Notes: a model not told the origin generated them from the letters alone. A stretch of DNA of 64,000 nucleotides from Paramagnetospirillum magneticum AMB-1 (GCF_000009985.1 NC_007626.1:4693789-4757788); one strand, 5' to 3'. Shown: positions 1 through 7,008, numbered from the stretch's first letter. A program made the numbers and translations.

Positions 1-1
1 G

Positions 2-703
2 TTCAACAAGGAGCAGGTGGAGAAAATTCTCGCCTACTGCAACACGCAGCCAAGCTCTCCCAAAAAAATTATGCGAGATGGCGATTTGGAGATGGATCTC
101 AATCGGCCAAATCTCGACCGACAGGTGTTCAGCGCCTTCGTCCACCTCGTCCTCGGCACTGGCCTGCGGCCAGGGCGCGAGCATGTACAGATCAAGTGGA
201 AACATTTCCGCGCCGCAACCACCGATGGCGTGGAGCATCAAATTCTGAAAATTGCGCCTACGACAAAAACAGGCGAACGCGATATTCGCTGCGATACGTT
301 TGCGATGGCGCACCTGATGGCATTTCGGTCGCTGTCAAATTTCAACAAGGACGACGATTTCGTGATCGCCGATCAGCTGACGGGCAAGCCCGTGAAGGAC
401 TTCAAACGTCAATTCAACACCATGTGCAAGGCACTCGGCATGGAGACTGACGTACATGGCAAGAAGTTCGTCCCATACAGCATGCGGCACACCTACGCCA
501 CGCTGAAGCTGGAAGCAGGCGTGGACATCAGGTTGATAGCAATCATTATGGGCAATACGCCCGAAGTGGCGCATGCGCATTATGGGCACGACAGCACGGT
601 AAACAGAGCGAACGAACTGGCGACCGACTTGGATTATCTCGGACTTAAAAAGCCAAAGGCCAAGCCGAAAAAGCGGCCACCGCCACCAGAGCCAACGGCA
701 TAA
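2..703 (+). CDS. tyrosine recombinase / integrase, 5'-truncated by window edge
   Basis: This is the catalytic domain of a phage-type tyrosine recombinase, which cuts and rejoins att sites through a phosphotyrosine. The frame is open to the first base of the window, so the N-terminal arm and core-binding domains are missing from view. Visible motifs are the first catalytic Arg in TGLRPGRE, a Lys in PTTKTGER, the second Arg in SMRHTYAT and the Tyr nucleophile in AHYGHD. The usual GH before the tyrosine is replaced by GN (MGNTPEV). The tail is Lys/Pro-rich. It is the likely integrase of this island, given its position at the end presumed close to the intact tRNA gene. A GTG at 17 is an internal codon rather than a likely start. 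Confidence 0.85.
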   Translation, partial: FNKEQVEKILAYCNTQPSSPKKIMRDGDLEMDLNRPNLDRQVFSAFVHLVLGTGLRPGREHVQIKWKHFRAATTDGVEHQILKIAPTTKTGERDIRCDTFAMAHLMAFRSLSNFNKDDDFVIADQLTGKPVKDFKRQFNTMCKALGMETDVHGKKFVPYSMRHTYATLKLEAGVDIRLIAIIMGNTPEVAHAHYGHDSTVNRANELATDLDYLGLKKPKAKPKKRPPPPEPTA

Positions 704-704
704 C

Positions 705-721
705 TGTCGGTTTTCCCGACA
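705..721. repeat. 17-bp palindrome, TGTCGG type
   Basis: TGTCGGTTTTCCCGACA starts two bases after the integrase stop codon. It belongs to the island-wide family with TGT...ACA ends and an odd central base. Arms match with one mismatch. Confidence 0.6.
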
Positions 722-805
722 ACAGCATCGCGCCCACCGCCGCTTCGGCCCTTTGCGCGTCGTACACGCCGCCAATTTGAGCGCCCAGCAGTACGGCACT
801 CATGG

Positions 806-833
806 AAACAGCCCCGCTTGTACGGGGCTGTTT
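806..833. terminator. bidirectional hairpin between integrase and the DUF6641-like gene
   Basis: A perfect inverted repeat, AAACAGCCCCG / CGGGGCTGTTT with a 6-base loop, lies between the convergent integrase (ends 703) and the minus-strand gene ending at 839. It has A- and T-runs at its feet, so it can serve both strands. Confidence 0.75.
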
Positions 834-838
834 GGCGT

Positions 839-1276
839 TTAAGCGAGCTTCTTGCCGAAGCGCCCCTTCATCGCGGCCAACTGCTTGTCCAGTTCGCCAG
901 CGACCACCGCATCGCGCACCAGCGTCAGCGTGGGCACCAGTTCCGCCACGTCGCCGATCTCAATGGCCGTCTTCTTCGGCTTGATCTCCACGATCTTGTT
1001 GCCGTAGCGCACTTCCAGCATGAACGCCCCATTGGCCTGCTGCCAATACCAGGGGCGAAATTTGACCAGTCGGTCTTGCAGGGTCTTGTTGCCCTCGCCG
1101 TCCTTCGTCCAGCGCTTGCGCCGAATTTCAAAGCCTTCGCCCTTCTGCATCGCTTCCACAGCAGCGATCTGCTGATTGATGGCCTCCACCAGCTTGTGCC
1201 GCAAGCGCCCTTCAGGCGTTGCCGCGACGGCACGGCGGGTCATTTCGCTCAGCTTCAGCTTGTCCAATGCACTCAT
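839..1276 (-). CDS. DUF6641-like protein of unknown function
   Basis: A 145-aa protein starting MSALDKLKL. The ATG at 1276 is chosen over an ATG 24 nt upstream because GGAGG lies 8 nt before it. The layout (short N-terminal MSALDKLKL, a basic helical stretch, a WYWQQANG-type aromatic patch, then a beta segment EVRYGNKIVEI and an acidic helix) resembles the DUF6641 proteins I recall from phages and plasmids. No function is known. It is transcribed leftward from a promoter region carrying two 17-bp palindromes (1352-1393) and is followed by a strong hairpin. Function should not be inferred beyond a role in the island. Confidence 0.7.
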   Translation of the reverse strand: MSALDKLKLSEMTRRAVAATPEGRLRHKLVEAINQQIAAVEAMQKGEGFEIRRKRWTKDGEGNKTLQDRLVKFRPWYWQQANGAFMLEVRYGNKIVEIKPKKTAIEIGDVAELVPTLTLVRDAVVAGELDKQLAAMKGRFGKKLA

Positions 1277-1351
1277 CACCACATCCTCCAACAGGAACAC
1301 ATGACGAACATACTATGGCCTGATGGCCGAGCAGGACAACCGAAAGGCAGG

Positions 1352-1393
1352 TGTAGGTTTAACCTACAGAAGGCAGTGTCGTGTTACACGACA
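1352..1393. promoter_or_regulatory. paired 17-bp palindromes, putative operator array
   Basis: Two perfect palindromes, TGTAGGTTTAACCTACA (1352-1368) and TGTCGTGTTACACGACA (1377-1393), each have 8-bp arms around one central base. Their centres are 25 bp apart. The pair lies 76-117 bp upstream of the DUF6641-like gene and in the divergent region before the 2027 operon. The same pair with the same 25-bp spacing recurs at 6768-6809. A one-base loop cannot form an RNA hairpin, so DNA binding by a dimeric protein is more plausible. The role is inferred. Confidence 0.6.
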
Positions 1394-1581
1394 GCCAGAA
1401 TGTTCTGCGCAACAACTATTCTATTAATGGCTAAAGATACTTAGCTACTTAACACGCATTGATATGCGGCTCGATGAAGCTTGTGCAAAAATTTTGCCCC
1501 TTAAAAAGGGCGGTTTTCTGCGTGTTTCAGAAAAAATCAAGAGGTACGGAGAAAATATTTTCCATGATTTCAAAAAAAAAC

Positions 1582-1610
1582 TTGACCCCCAGTCTGAAAA
1601 AATTTGTTAG
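1582..1610 (+). promoter_or_regulatory. possible sigma-70 promoter for the 2027 operon
   Basis: TTGACC and TGTTAG are separated by 17 bp in an AT-rich spacer 420 bp upstream of the 271-aa gene. The -35 match is good and the -10 match mediocre. The long transcribed leader would contain the mini-ORFs described below. Confidence 0.35.
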
Positions 1611-1659
1611 GGTACATCTCATCAAATGAGCACTACCATCTAAGGGGAAGGGAGGCAGA

Positions 1660-1698
1660 ATGGTCGAATTCAAAGCTGTCTCCACAAGCGTCGAATAA
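1660..1698 (+). CDS. possible 12-codon leader peptide
   Basis: MVEFKAVSTSVE is preceded by a near-perfect Shine-Dalgarno (GGGAGG, 5 nt before the ATG) and followed by TAA. It lies downstream of the promoter-like sequence at 1582 and upstream of the 271-aa gene. Such a strong ribosome site in front of so short a frame suggests a leader peptide or a remnant. No function is claimed. Confidence 0.25.
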   Translation: MVEFKAVSTSVE

Positions 1699-1858
1699 CA
1701 CGCGCTTAGATAGCTCCAAAATCTCCCATAAAAGAACATGCACCAGCGCAGATTATTCTGCGTTTTGTGTCATGACTTCGCCAAAACTACAGAAATAGTA
1801 TTTCTGTATATCGCTCAAACCTTGCCTTTTACGAGGCGCTGCCGAGAGGAGGACGACC

Positions 1859-1980
1859 ATGTCTATCGACACCACCTGAAGATGCTCAGCCGCATACAAT
1901 TTTGGCTATTGCGGGTACGTGGCGTTCGCGCTTCCCGTAAAGCCAATATCAATAAGAACATCGTCACGGCTGAATTTTGA
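1859..1980 (+). other. two coupled mini-ORFs in the leader of the 2027 operon
   Basis: A strong Shine-Dalgarno (GAGGAGG) precedes ATG at 1859, giving the six-residue frame MSIDTT ending at 1879. An ATG at 1882, two bases after that stop, opens a 32-codon frame (MLSRIQFWLL..., ending TAEF at 1980) with a hydrophobic start and basic middle. It has no ribosome site of its own, so it could be translationally coupled. The remaining spacer from 1301 to 2026 holds the palindromes and promoter noted separately, and nothing else I can support. Confidence 0.25.
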
Positions 1981-2026
1981 CCGACGAGATCGGCGCCAAG
2001 CCTGACCCCATATAGGAGAAAATATT

Positions 2027-2842
2027 ATGTCTCACGATATCTTCACTCTGACCAACGCCTGCACCACCCTGATCGCCTCCCGCAAGAACTGGGAGGGCGT
2101 GGAACTCGCGGCCAGCAACAAGCGCCTCTATGGCATTCTGGCCGAATGCTACGACCTGTATACGACCGTCACCCTCACGAAAACGAGCCGCGAACTGCTC
2201 ACTCAGGTTGCCGACGAGCTCGGCATCCATGTTGAGCGCGCTACTCCTTCTGCAATCAAGCTGATCAAGATTGTTTTCGGCGCAGAACCCCGCTGGCGTG
2301 CCAGCAATTACGGCCAGGTTCTCCGTATTGCAGAAGCCGAGGGGATCAAGACCGCTGAGTTTGTCAGCTGGCTGGAAAAGAGCGGCGGCGTGGAAAATGT
2401 GCGGCGCGGCAAGACGCCTGTCTCTCAGGCGACAAAGGACAAGCAGTTCACCGATGGCTTGGCCAAGCTGGTCGGCCAGGGGGAATACGCCACGCTTGAG
2501 CCTACTCGCACCATCGCCAGCGGCAGCGGCCTTTACCTGATGCTTTGCACCGTTGAGGCGAACGGCGCCATCAAGGTCCACCGCCCTGTCGGAAATCCCA
2601 ACAGCGATCAGATCAAGTCCATCGTTCGCGCCATCGGCAAGGAAAACGATAACGCCAAGAGCTTGACGGACCCCGACGGCATCTTCCCGAACCAGTTCTC
2701 CTGCTTTGATGAAGGTGCGGTTGATCGCAAGGAGCGCTTCTTCAACAGCGAAGAAGGGGAAATGAGCTACGAGGATGCGGTGAACAACCTGATCGGTGGC
2801 GGCACTTCTGCCGACGACGCCGCGAGCCGCGAAGCTGCGTAG
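2027..2842 (+). CDS. island protein of unknown function, partner of AAA+ ATPase
   Basis: A 271-aa soluble, mostly helical protein that I do not recognise. It starts MSHDIFTLTN with AGGAGA 7 nt before the ATG. A central stretch around residues 65-125 (SAIKLIKIVFG..., SNYGQVLRIAEAEG, FVSWLEKSGGVENVRR) looks like a compact helical domain. The C-terminal third is acidic and low in complexity, ending in Ala-rich sequence. There are no transmembrane segments or signal peptide. It is cotranscribed with the AAA+ gene 79 nt downstream, and the two share almost the same leader (ATAGGAGAAAA, then ATGTCTCA). A structural or DNA-binding partner of the ATPase is a guess. Confidence 0.75.
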   Translation: MSHDIFTLTNACTTLIASRKNWEGVELAASNKRLYGILAECYDLYTTVTLTKTSRELLTQVADELGIHVERATPSAIKLIKIVFGAEPRWRASNYGQVLRIAEAEGIKTAEFVSWLEKSGGVENVRRGKTPVSQATKDKQFTDGLAKLVGQGEYATLEPTRTIASGSGLYLMLCTVEANGAIKVHRPVGNPNSDQIKSIVRAIGKENDNAKSLTDPDGIFPNQFSCFDEGAVDRKERFFNSEEGEMSYEDAVNNLIGGGTSADDAASREAA

Positions 2843-2854
2843 GCCAATCCGCGT

Positions 2855-2887
2855 GGCCAGGGGAGTGCGCGCAGCGCTCCCCTGGCC
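2855..2887 (+). other. strong intercistronic hairpin
   Basis: A 14-bp inverted repeat (GGCCAGGGGAGTGC pairing with GCGCTCCCCTGGCC, one G-T pair) lies between the 271-aa gene and the AAA+ gene. No U-run follows, so it is not a typical terminator. It may stabilise or process the mRNA and set different expression levels for the two genes. Confidence 0.5.
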
Positions 2888-2921
2888 TTCGCAATTCAAT
2901 CCAATTTATAGGAGAAAAATC

Positions 2922-3731
2922 ATGTCTCAGTTTGAACTCGATAACGCAATTACCGACCTGTCCGACCTCCCCATGCCGAACGGTGGCGTTGCGGCCATGT
3001 GCGACGCGCTGGTCAACGGATGGAAATCTGGCCACATCATCATGTATGGGCCGAAGGGCTCGGGAAAGACGACGATGGCGGGCCTCCTGCCGAAGGCCAT
3101 TGCCCCCGACGTCAATCCCTGGGAGGTCAGGCTCGCCAATCCTGCGCAATACGACGCACGGACCATCGCGCAGCTCGCCAATACGTTCATGCGGACGATT
3201 GGCATGAACTCAAAGAAAAAATCCTTCATCATCTTTGATGAATTCGGGGAAATTTCCAAAGTCGCTGTCGGCACTCTGAATAATGCTCTGACTGACTGCC
3301 GCGTGAATTGCATGGCAATTTTCATTACCAACAACATTGACGATGTTGCGCCGTCTATCGCAAGTCGGTGCTACAAGGCCGATTTCACCCAAGTCAATTA
3401 TATGAATTATGTCCCTTATGCCGAGAGCGTCCTCAAGAAGTACGGCGTCACCAACGTCAATCGGACGGCCCTTGAGCGCGTGGTGAAGGCCAATTGCTTT
3501 GATCTGCGCGAGCTCATGCGCGAGCTTGAAGATATCGTTCTGAAGGCACAGCAAAATGGGGCTATCCCTGCACCTGTGCAGCCGCAGCCCTTGGCCATTG
3601 TTGCACCGCCTGTTGCGGCAGCCCCCATCGTTGCGTCACCGCCCTCGGCTCCTTCGGCCAGCACTATTACGCCTGTCGCTGCGGCGCAAGCGGTCACCAC
3701 CATGAACCAATCGTCGGCCGCAACGCCATAG
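2922..3731 (+). CDS. clamp-loader-like AAA+ ATPase
   Basis: A 269-aa AAA+ protein. The start at 2922 has AGGAGA 6 nt upstream; earlier in-frame codons belong to the intercistronic hairpin. Motifs in order are Walker A GPKGSGKT (43-50), Walker B FIIFDEFG (102-109), sensor 1 in FITNNID (135-140), the arginine-finger type SRC (148-150) and a helical lid with DLRELMREL near 185. SRC and the lid are typical of clamp-loader small subunits (RFC, T4 gp44, DnaX families). A Pro/Ala-rich tail of about 60 residues follows. No sliding clamp or polymerase gene is near, so it probably acts on another substrate or on host replication proteins; this is inference. It pairs with the preceding 271-aa gene. Confidence 0.8.
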   Translation: MSQFELDNAITDLSDLPMPNGGVAAMCDALVNGWKSGHIIMYGPKGSGKTTMAGLLPKAIAPDVNPWEVRLANPAQYDARTIAQLANTFMRTIGMNSKKKSFIIFDEFGEISKVAVGTLNNALTDCRVNCMAIFITNNIDDVAPSIASRCYKADFTQVNYMNYVPYAESVLKKYGVTNVNRTALERVVKANCFDLRELMRELEDIVLKAQQNGAIPAPVQPQPLAIVAPPVAAAPIVASPPSAPSASTITPVAAAQAVTTMNQSSAATP

Positions 3732-3737
3732 CACTTC

Positions 3738-3754
3738 TGTAGGTTTTTCCGACA
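3738..3754. repeat. 17-bp palindrome, hybrid type
   Basis: TGTAGGTTTTTCCGACA begins six bases after the AAA+ stop. Its left arm matches the TGTAGGTT type and its right arm the CCGACA type, so it is an imperfect, mixed member of the island family. Confidence 0.5.
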
Positions 3755-3762
3755 GATACACG

Positions 3763-3791
3763 CCCTCAGGCTCCCGCCTGGGGGCTTTTTC
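3763..3791 (+). terminator. rho-independent terminator of the AAA+ operon
   Basis: CCCTCAGGC / GCCTGGGGG stem with a TCCC loop, followed by CTTTTTC, 30 bp after the AAA+ stop codon. Confidence 0.8.
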
Positions 3792-3810
3792 TTAGGTGGG
3801 CTTGGTGGTG

Positions 3811-3827
3811 TGTAGGTTAAACCTACA
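3811..3827. promoter_or_regulatory. 17-bp palindrome overlapping a possible promoter
   Basis: TGTAGGTTAAACCTACA is a perfect palindrome 24 bp before the SpoVG-like start. It covers the -35 position relative to a TATGCT -10-like element at 3840. That placement fits a repressor site. The start codon at 3852 has no clear Shine-Dalgarno, so the transcript may be nearly leaderless. Confidence 0.5.
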
Positions 3828-3851
3828 GCGAACCGATGCTATGCTGCCGAG

Positions 3852-4145
3852 ATGGAAACCAGCGCGGCCACCATCAGCGTCCTTCAGGTCACGGCCATCA
3901 ATGCTGGCCGCGTGCTGCCGTTGGCCGATGTGGAATTGACCCTGGATGGCGTGGCCCTGATCATCCACGGCGTTCAGGTTCGCGCGGATGCCAGCAAGAC
4001 CGAAATCACCCTTCCCAATTACAGAGCGCCAGACGGTTCATGGAAGGCCGCCGTGGCGCTGCCTGACGAAATTCGGGGGACGATGGGCGACGCTGTGATT
4101 GCAGCTCTGCCTGCTGGCAAGCAAATTAACTATCTGATGCTTTAA
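3852..4145 (+). CDS. SpoVG-like small protein
   Basis: A 97-aa protein whose central pattern (ADVELTLDGVALIIHGVQV, then ITLPNYRAPDGSW and LPDEIRGTMGDAVIAAL) resembles SpoVG-family proteins, which are small beta-rich nucleic-acid-binding regulators also found on phages and plasmids. The match is by pattern recall only. It is the first gene after the AAA+ terminator and lies 57 nt before the metallo-beta-lactamase-fold gene on the same strand, so the three genes up to 5748 may form one transcript controlled from the palindrome at 3811. Confidence 0.5.
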   Translation: METSAATISVLQVTAINAGRVLPLADVELTLDGVALIIHGVQVRADASKTEITLPNYRAPDGSWKAAVALPDEIRGTMGDAVIAALPAGKQINYLML

Positions 4146-4201
4146 TTGTTTGGAGGTGAATGCTATTTTAGTGGTGCAAAGCTGTCCGATGAAGGTGCTC
4201 C

Positions 4202-5059
4202 ATGGATATGGTCAGCCTAAATATTGACTATGACCGCCCGGTCAAAATTGCAGAAAATATCTATTGGGTTGGCTTTGCCGACAGTGAAGGCCGCCTGCAA
4301 TGCAATCCATACCTTATTATTGACGGCGATGAGGCTATGCTGATCGACGGCGGCAGTCGCCCTGATTTCAGCACCGTTATGCGAAAAGTTCTTCAGACGG
4401 GAATATCACTAAGTCAAATAAGATATTTGGTTTACCAGCATTATGACCCAGACCTTTGTGGGTCCATCCCAAATTTAGAAAGCATCATCAATACATCTGA
4501 CCTAAAAATAATATCACACGCTGAAAACAATCCATTTATTCGTCACTATGCGCCAAAATCCCCCCTGCTTTGCATTGATAAGCTTGGCGGAAATATATCG
4601 CTTCGCTCTGGCCGCGTAATTCGTTTTTTTAGAACACCATACGCTCATTCCGCAGGATCATTTATCACATATGATCAAAACACTGGCGTCTTGTTTACAA
4701 GTGATTTGTTTGGGAGCGCTGGAGCTTTTAACTACTGGAAACTTTTTGCCACTTTGGATAATGCGTGTAGCTCGTGCATCATAAGTCCACCATCGCACCC
4801 GGACGAGCCTTGTTCTGAGACGGAAGAGCCATGTCCATGGACAGGAATGCACAGTTTTCATCGCAGGATTATGCCAGGAAATAAGCAACTTCACCATGCG
4901 ATGGGCGTGATTGAGACGATTGGAGCCCGGATAATTGCCCCTCAGCATGGGTCAATTCTCTACCGTCCTGAGGACATATCGGCAGCTATAGATCGCCTAA
5001 AGAATATGGATGATATTGGTATCGACGGAATTCTCCCTCCAAAGAGGGCGTTCAAATGA
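4202..5059 (+). CDS. ODP-type metallo-beta-lactamase-fold diiron oxygen sensor
   Basis: A 285-aa protein resembling the diiron beta-lactamase domain of flavodiiron proteins without the flavodoxin part, i.e. the ODP oxygen-sensor group. Candidate metal ligands are H80, D82 and D84 (QHYDPD), H149 (PYAHSAGSF), D168 (FTSDLFGS) and H249 (PQHGS). The residue after D84 is Leu where flavodiiron enzymes have His, a substitution I recall as usual in ODP-like sensors. It overlaps the following diguanylate cyclase by 4 nt (ATGA), so the two are translationally coupled. It probably binds O2 and controls that cyclase; this is inference from pairing. Codon use is AT-richer than in neighbours, suggesting separate acquisition. 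Confidence 0.75.
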   Translation: MDMVSLNIDYDRPVKIAENIYWVGFADSEGRLQCNPYLIIDGDEAMLIDGGSRPDFSTVMRKVLQTGISLSQIRYLVYQHYDPDLCGSIPNLESIINTSDLKIISHAENNPFIRHYAPKSPLLCIDKLGGNISLRSGRVIRFFRTPYAHSAGSFITYDQNTGVLFTSDLFGSAGAFNYWKLFATLDNACSSCIISPPSHPDEPCSETEEPCPWTGMHSFHRRIMPGNKQLHHAMGVIETIGARIIAPQHGSILYRPEDISAAIDRLKNMDDIGIDGILPPKRAFK

Positions 5060-5748
5060 GCTCGATGACTAATTTTGATGAGATAGACTGGAGAAATAGC
5101 GCTTCCGCCAACTTTGTCTCACTTATTCTTGAGCAACAAGCGCAATTGTCTGACCAAAGAATTAATAAGGAGCTTATGACAGAATTGGTATCCCAGTTCG
5201 TTGCCTCAGAGCGGAAACTGGCAGAAGCGCACGCAGCGGTACTTGCCATGTCGCGGACTGACGCCCTCACTGGAATCGCCAATCGCCGCTGGTTTGATGA
5301 ATGTCTGGCACAAGAGCTGGCGCGCGCACTGCGGTCGTCCACTCCCATCGGCTTACTTCTTATGGATATCGACTGTTTTAAACTCTACAACGATAATTAT
5401 GGCCATGCCGCTGGAGATGAATGCTTGATAAAGGTGGCGCAAGCAGTTCATGAAGTGGTGAAACGACCTCCTGATCTTGCGGCCAGATATGGCGGCGAGG
5501 AATTAGTTTGCATCCTCCCCGATACCGACGTGATAGGAGTGCGCAAGGTAGGAGGAGCGCTTTTGGAGGCAATACGACATGCGGCGATTCCTCATGCATT
5601 TTCCAAAGCTGCAAACATTGTCACCGTGAGCATTGGTGGTATTTCGCTCATACCTGAATATGGAACGACTTCAAAAATGCTGATTGAGGCTGCGGATGCC
5701 ATGCTTTACCAATCCAAAGAAAATGGACGAAATCGACTAACAATGTAG
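5056..5748 (+). CDS. diguanylate cyclase (GGDEF domain)
   Basis: A 230-aa protein that would make cyclic di-GMP from two GTP. Residues 1-65 are helical and probably a coiled coil without a recognisable sensor; the GGDEF domain follows (DALTGIANRR at 69-78, MDIDCFK at 103-109). The active-site loop reads GGEEL (146-150), with Leu for the usual Phe, a mild deviation. An inhibitory-site RxxD motif (RPPD, 137-140) is present five residues before the loop. The start overlaps the stop of the ODP-type gene, so that protein is the probable sensory input. The stop is 12 bp from the convergent recombinase gene. Confidence 0.9.
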   Translation: MSSMTNFDEIDWRNSASANFVSLILEQQAQLSDQRINKELMTELVSQFVASERKLAEAHAAVLAMSRTDALTGIANRRWFDECLAQELARALRSSTPIGLLLMDIDCFKLYNDNYGHAAGDECLIKVAQAVHEVVKRPPDLAARYGGEELVCILPDTDVIGVRKVGGALLEAIRHAAIPHAFSKAANIVTVSIGGISLIPEYGTTSKMLIEAADAMLYQSKENGRNRLTM

Positions 5749-5760
5749 GGTCGTGCGCCT

Positions 5761-6327
5761 TTAAATGACGTCCACCGCAGCCTTCATCATATGGTCGTTG
5801 ACCTCAATGTAGCGCTGCGTGGTGGACAGGTGGCGATGACCAGCCAGCGTCATGATGACCTTGGCCGAAACGCCCTTGTGAGCCATCTGCGTGATGAACC
5901 ACCGCCGACCGCTGTGGCTGCTCGCTCCATCAATGCCTGCCAGAGCATATATCTGTCCGAATAGCTGGCAGAGCGTGTTGGCCGAGAACGCCGTGGCCTT
6001 TTGCGTTACGAGGAACGGCGCGGCGCGATCTGTTGTCGTGTTACACGACAGGAAGCGCTCAAGTTCGCGGCGCAGCTTGCCGCTGACGAACACCGTCCTG
6101 GCCTCGGCGGTTTTGGTGTAGCTGGCAGGCAGCACAATTTGGTCCTTCACGCGGCCATCGCCATCAATCACATCGCCGAGCTTCAAATGGGCGATCTCGC
6201 CGACGCGCATTCCAGCATAGAAGCTGAGCATGAGCGCAACGCGGTTACGCGCTGCGTGACGCTGATTGGCAACAACGGACAGCACGCGCTTGAGTTCCGC
6301 TTCGCTGAGTACCTTGGCCTGTTTCAT
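5761..6327 (-). CDS. short tyrosine recombinase, catalytic domain only
   Basis: A 188-aa protein carrying the full catalytic set: R41 (GMRVGEI), K72 (SYTKT), H138 and R141 (HSGRR), H164 (LAGHRH) and Y173 (QRYIEV). It lacks the N-terminal core-binding (SAM-like) domain of XerC/D and phage integrases, which are about 300 aa. It may be a directionality or resolution recombinase, or depend on a partner for DNA binding. A perfect 17-bp palindrome (6034-6050) lies within the coding sequence, encoding part of SCNTTTD. It is convergent with the diguanylate cyclase gene. Confidence 0.85.
   Translation of the reverse strand: MKQAKVLSEAELKRVLSVVANQRHAARNRVALMLSFYAGMRVGEIAHLKLGDVIDGDGRVKDQIVLPASYTKTAEARTVFVSGKLRRELERFLSCNTTTDRAAPFLVTQKATAFSANTLCQLFGQIYALAGIDGASSHSGRRWFITQMAHKGVSAKVIMTLAGHRHLSTTQRYIEVNDHMMKAAVDVI
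6034..6050. repeat. 17-bp palindrome inside the recombinase gene
   Basis: TGTCGTGTTACACGACA, a perfect copy of the second palindrome type, is embedded in codons 94-100 of the short recombinase. It is the only intragenic member found. Confidence 0.6.
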
Positions 6328-6467
6328 CGCTTTACCTAATGAAAAGTTATCGCATTGGGTAAATCATTATATGATCAAAAGCGCGGTAGGCCTGACCGCA
6401 ATTATCTGCGTTGATAATCAAGCGGTTAACGGCAAACATAATGAAATGTAAGTTTTCTTATGTTTTC

Positions 6468-6671
6468 CTATGCGGCGGCGAGCTTGCTTAATTCGCCCTG
6501 CTTCTTCGTCAATGATGCCCTGGTGCTGCTTATCTGCTCGCGCTTCTTCTGCGCGGAAGCCGCCTGCTTGAGCTTCTTGGCCTGATCGGCCTTGGCGTCG
6601 GCCTGTCGTTTCAGATTGTCCGCGAAGCTGTTGGCCGCTGCCTCCTCGCTGATAAATTCCCATAGTCGCAT
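6468..6671 (-). CDS. small Lys/Ala/Gln-rich coiled-coil protein
   Basis: A 67-aa protein starting MRLWEFISEEAAAN, followed by a long uninterrupted helix rich in Lys, Ala, Gln and Asp that should form a coiled coil. The ATG at 6671 is chosen because GGAGG stands 5 nt before it; an in-frame ATG 51 nt upstream has no such site. No family is recognised. Three palindromes (6725-6809) lie 54-138 bp upstream of its start, so it is probably part of the island regulon. Confidence 0.6.
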   Translation of the reverse strand: MRLWEFISEEAAANSFADNLKRQADAKADQAKKLKQAASAQKKREQISSTRASLTKKQGELSKLAAA

Positions 6672-6724
6672 CGCCGCCTCCCTGTTGACGTGTTTCGCAA
6701 CGCTATTTATGGGCATGGGCAAGT

Positions 6725-6809
6725 TGTCGGGTTTCCCGACAAGTTGGCGACGTGGGCACAGGCCATGCGTAGGTTAAACCTACGGACACGAGTGTCGTGT
6801 AACACGACA
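6725..6809. promoter_or_regulatory. cluster of three 17-bp palindromes
   Basis: TGTCGGGTTTCCCGACA (6725-6741), CGTAGGTTAAACCTACG (6768-6784) and TGTCGTGTAACACGACA (6793-6809) lie between the divergent coiled-coil gene (start 6671) and the 388-aa gene (start 7066). The last two repeat the 25-bp centre spacing seen at 1352-1393. The rest of the 6672-7065 spacer holds an AT-rich segment and the hairpins at 7009-7063. Confidence 0.6.
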
Positions 6810-7008
6810 ACGCGATATTCCTCTAAATTTCGTCAATATAGTCAATGGCTTGCAAATGACGCGATTGCTGTCACGCAGCAATGTGGCGTGGAGTAATAAG
6901 CCGACAAAAATTATTTCCAAATTCGCATTCGCAGCGCCGCAGATCGGGATAAATACAATGCTGGGGCTTAACTGCATCCGACGGGAACAGTGACAGCCTC
7001 TTTCATCA

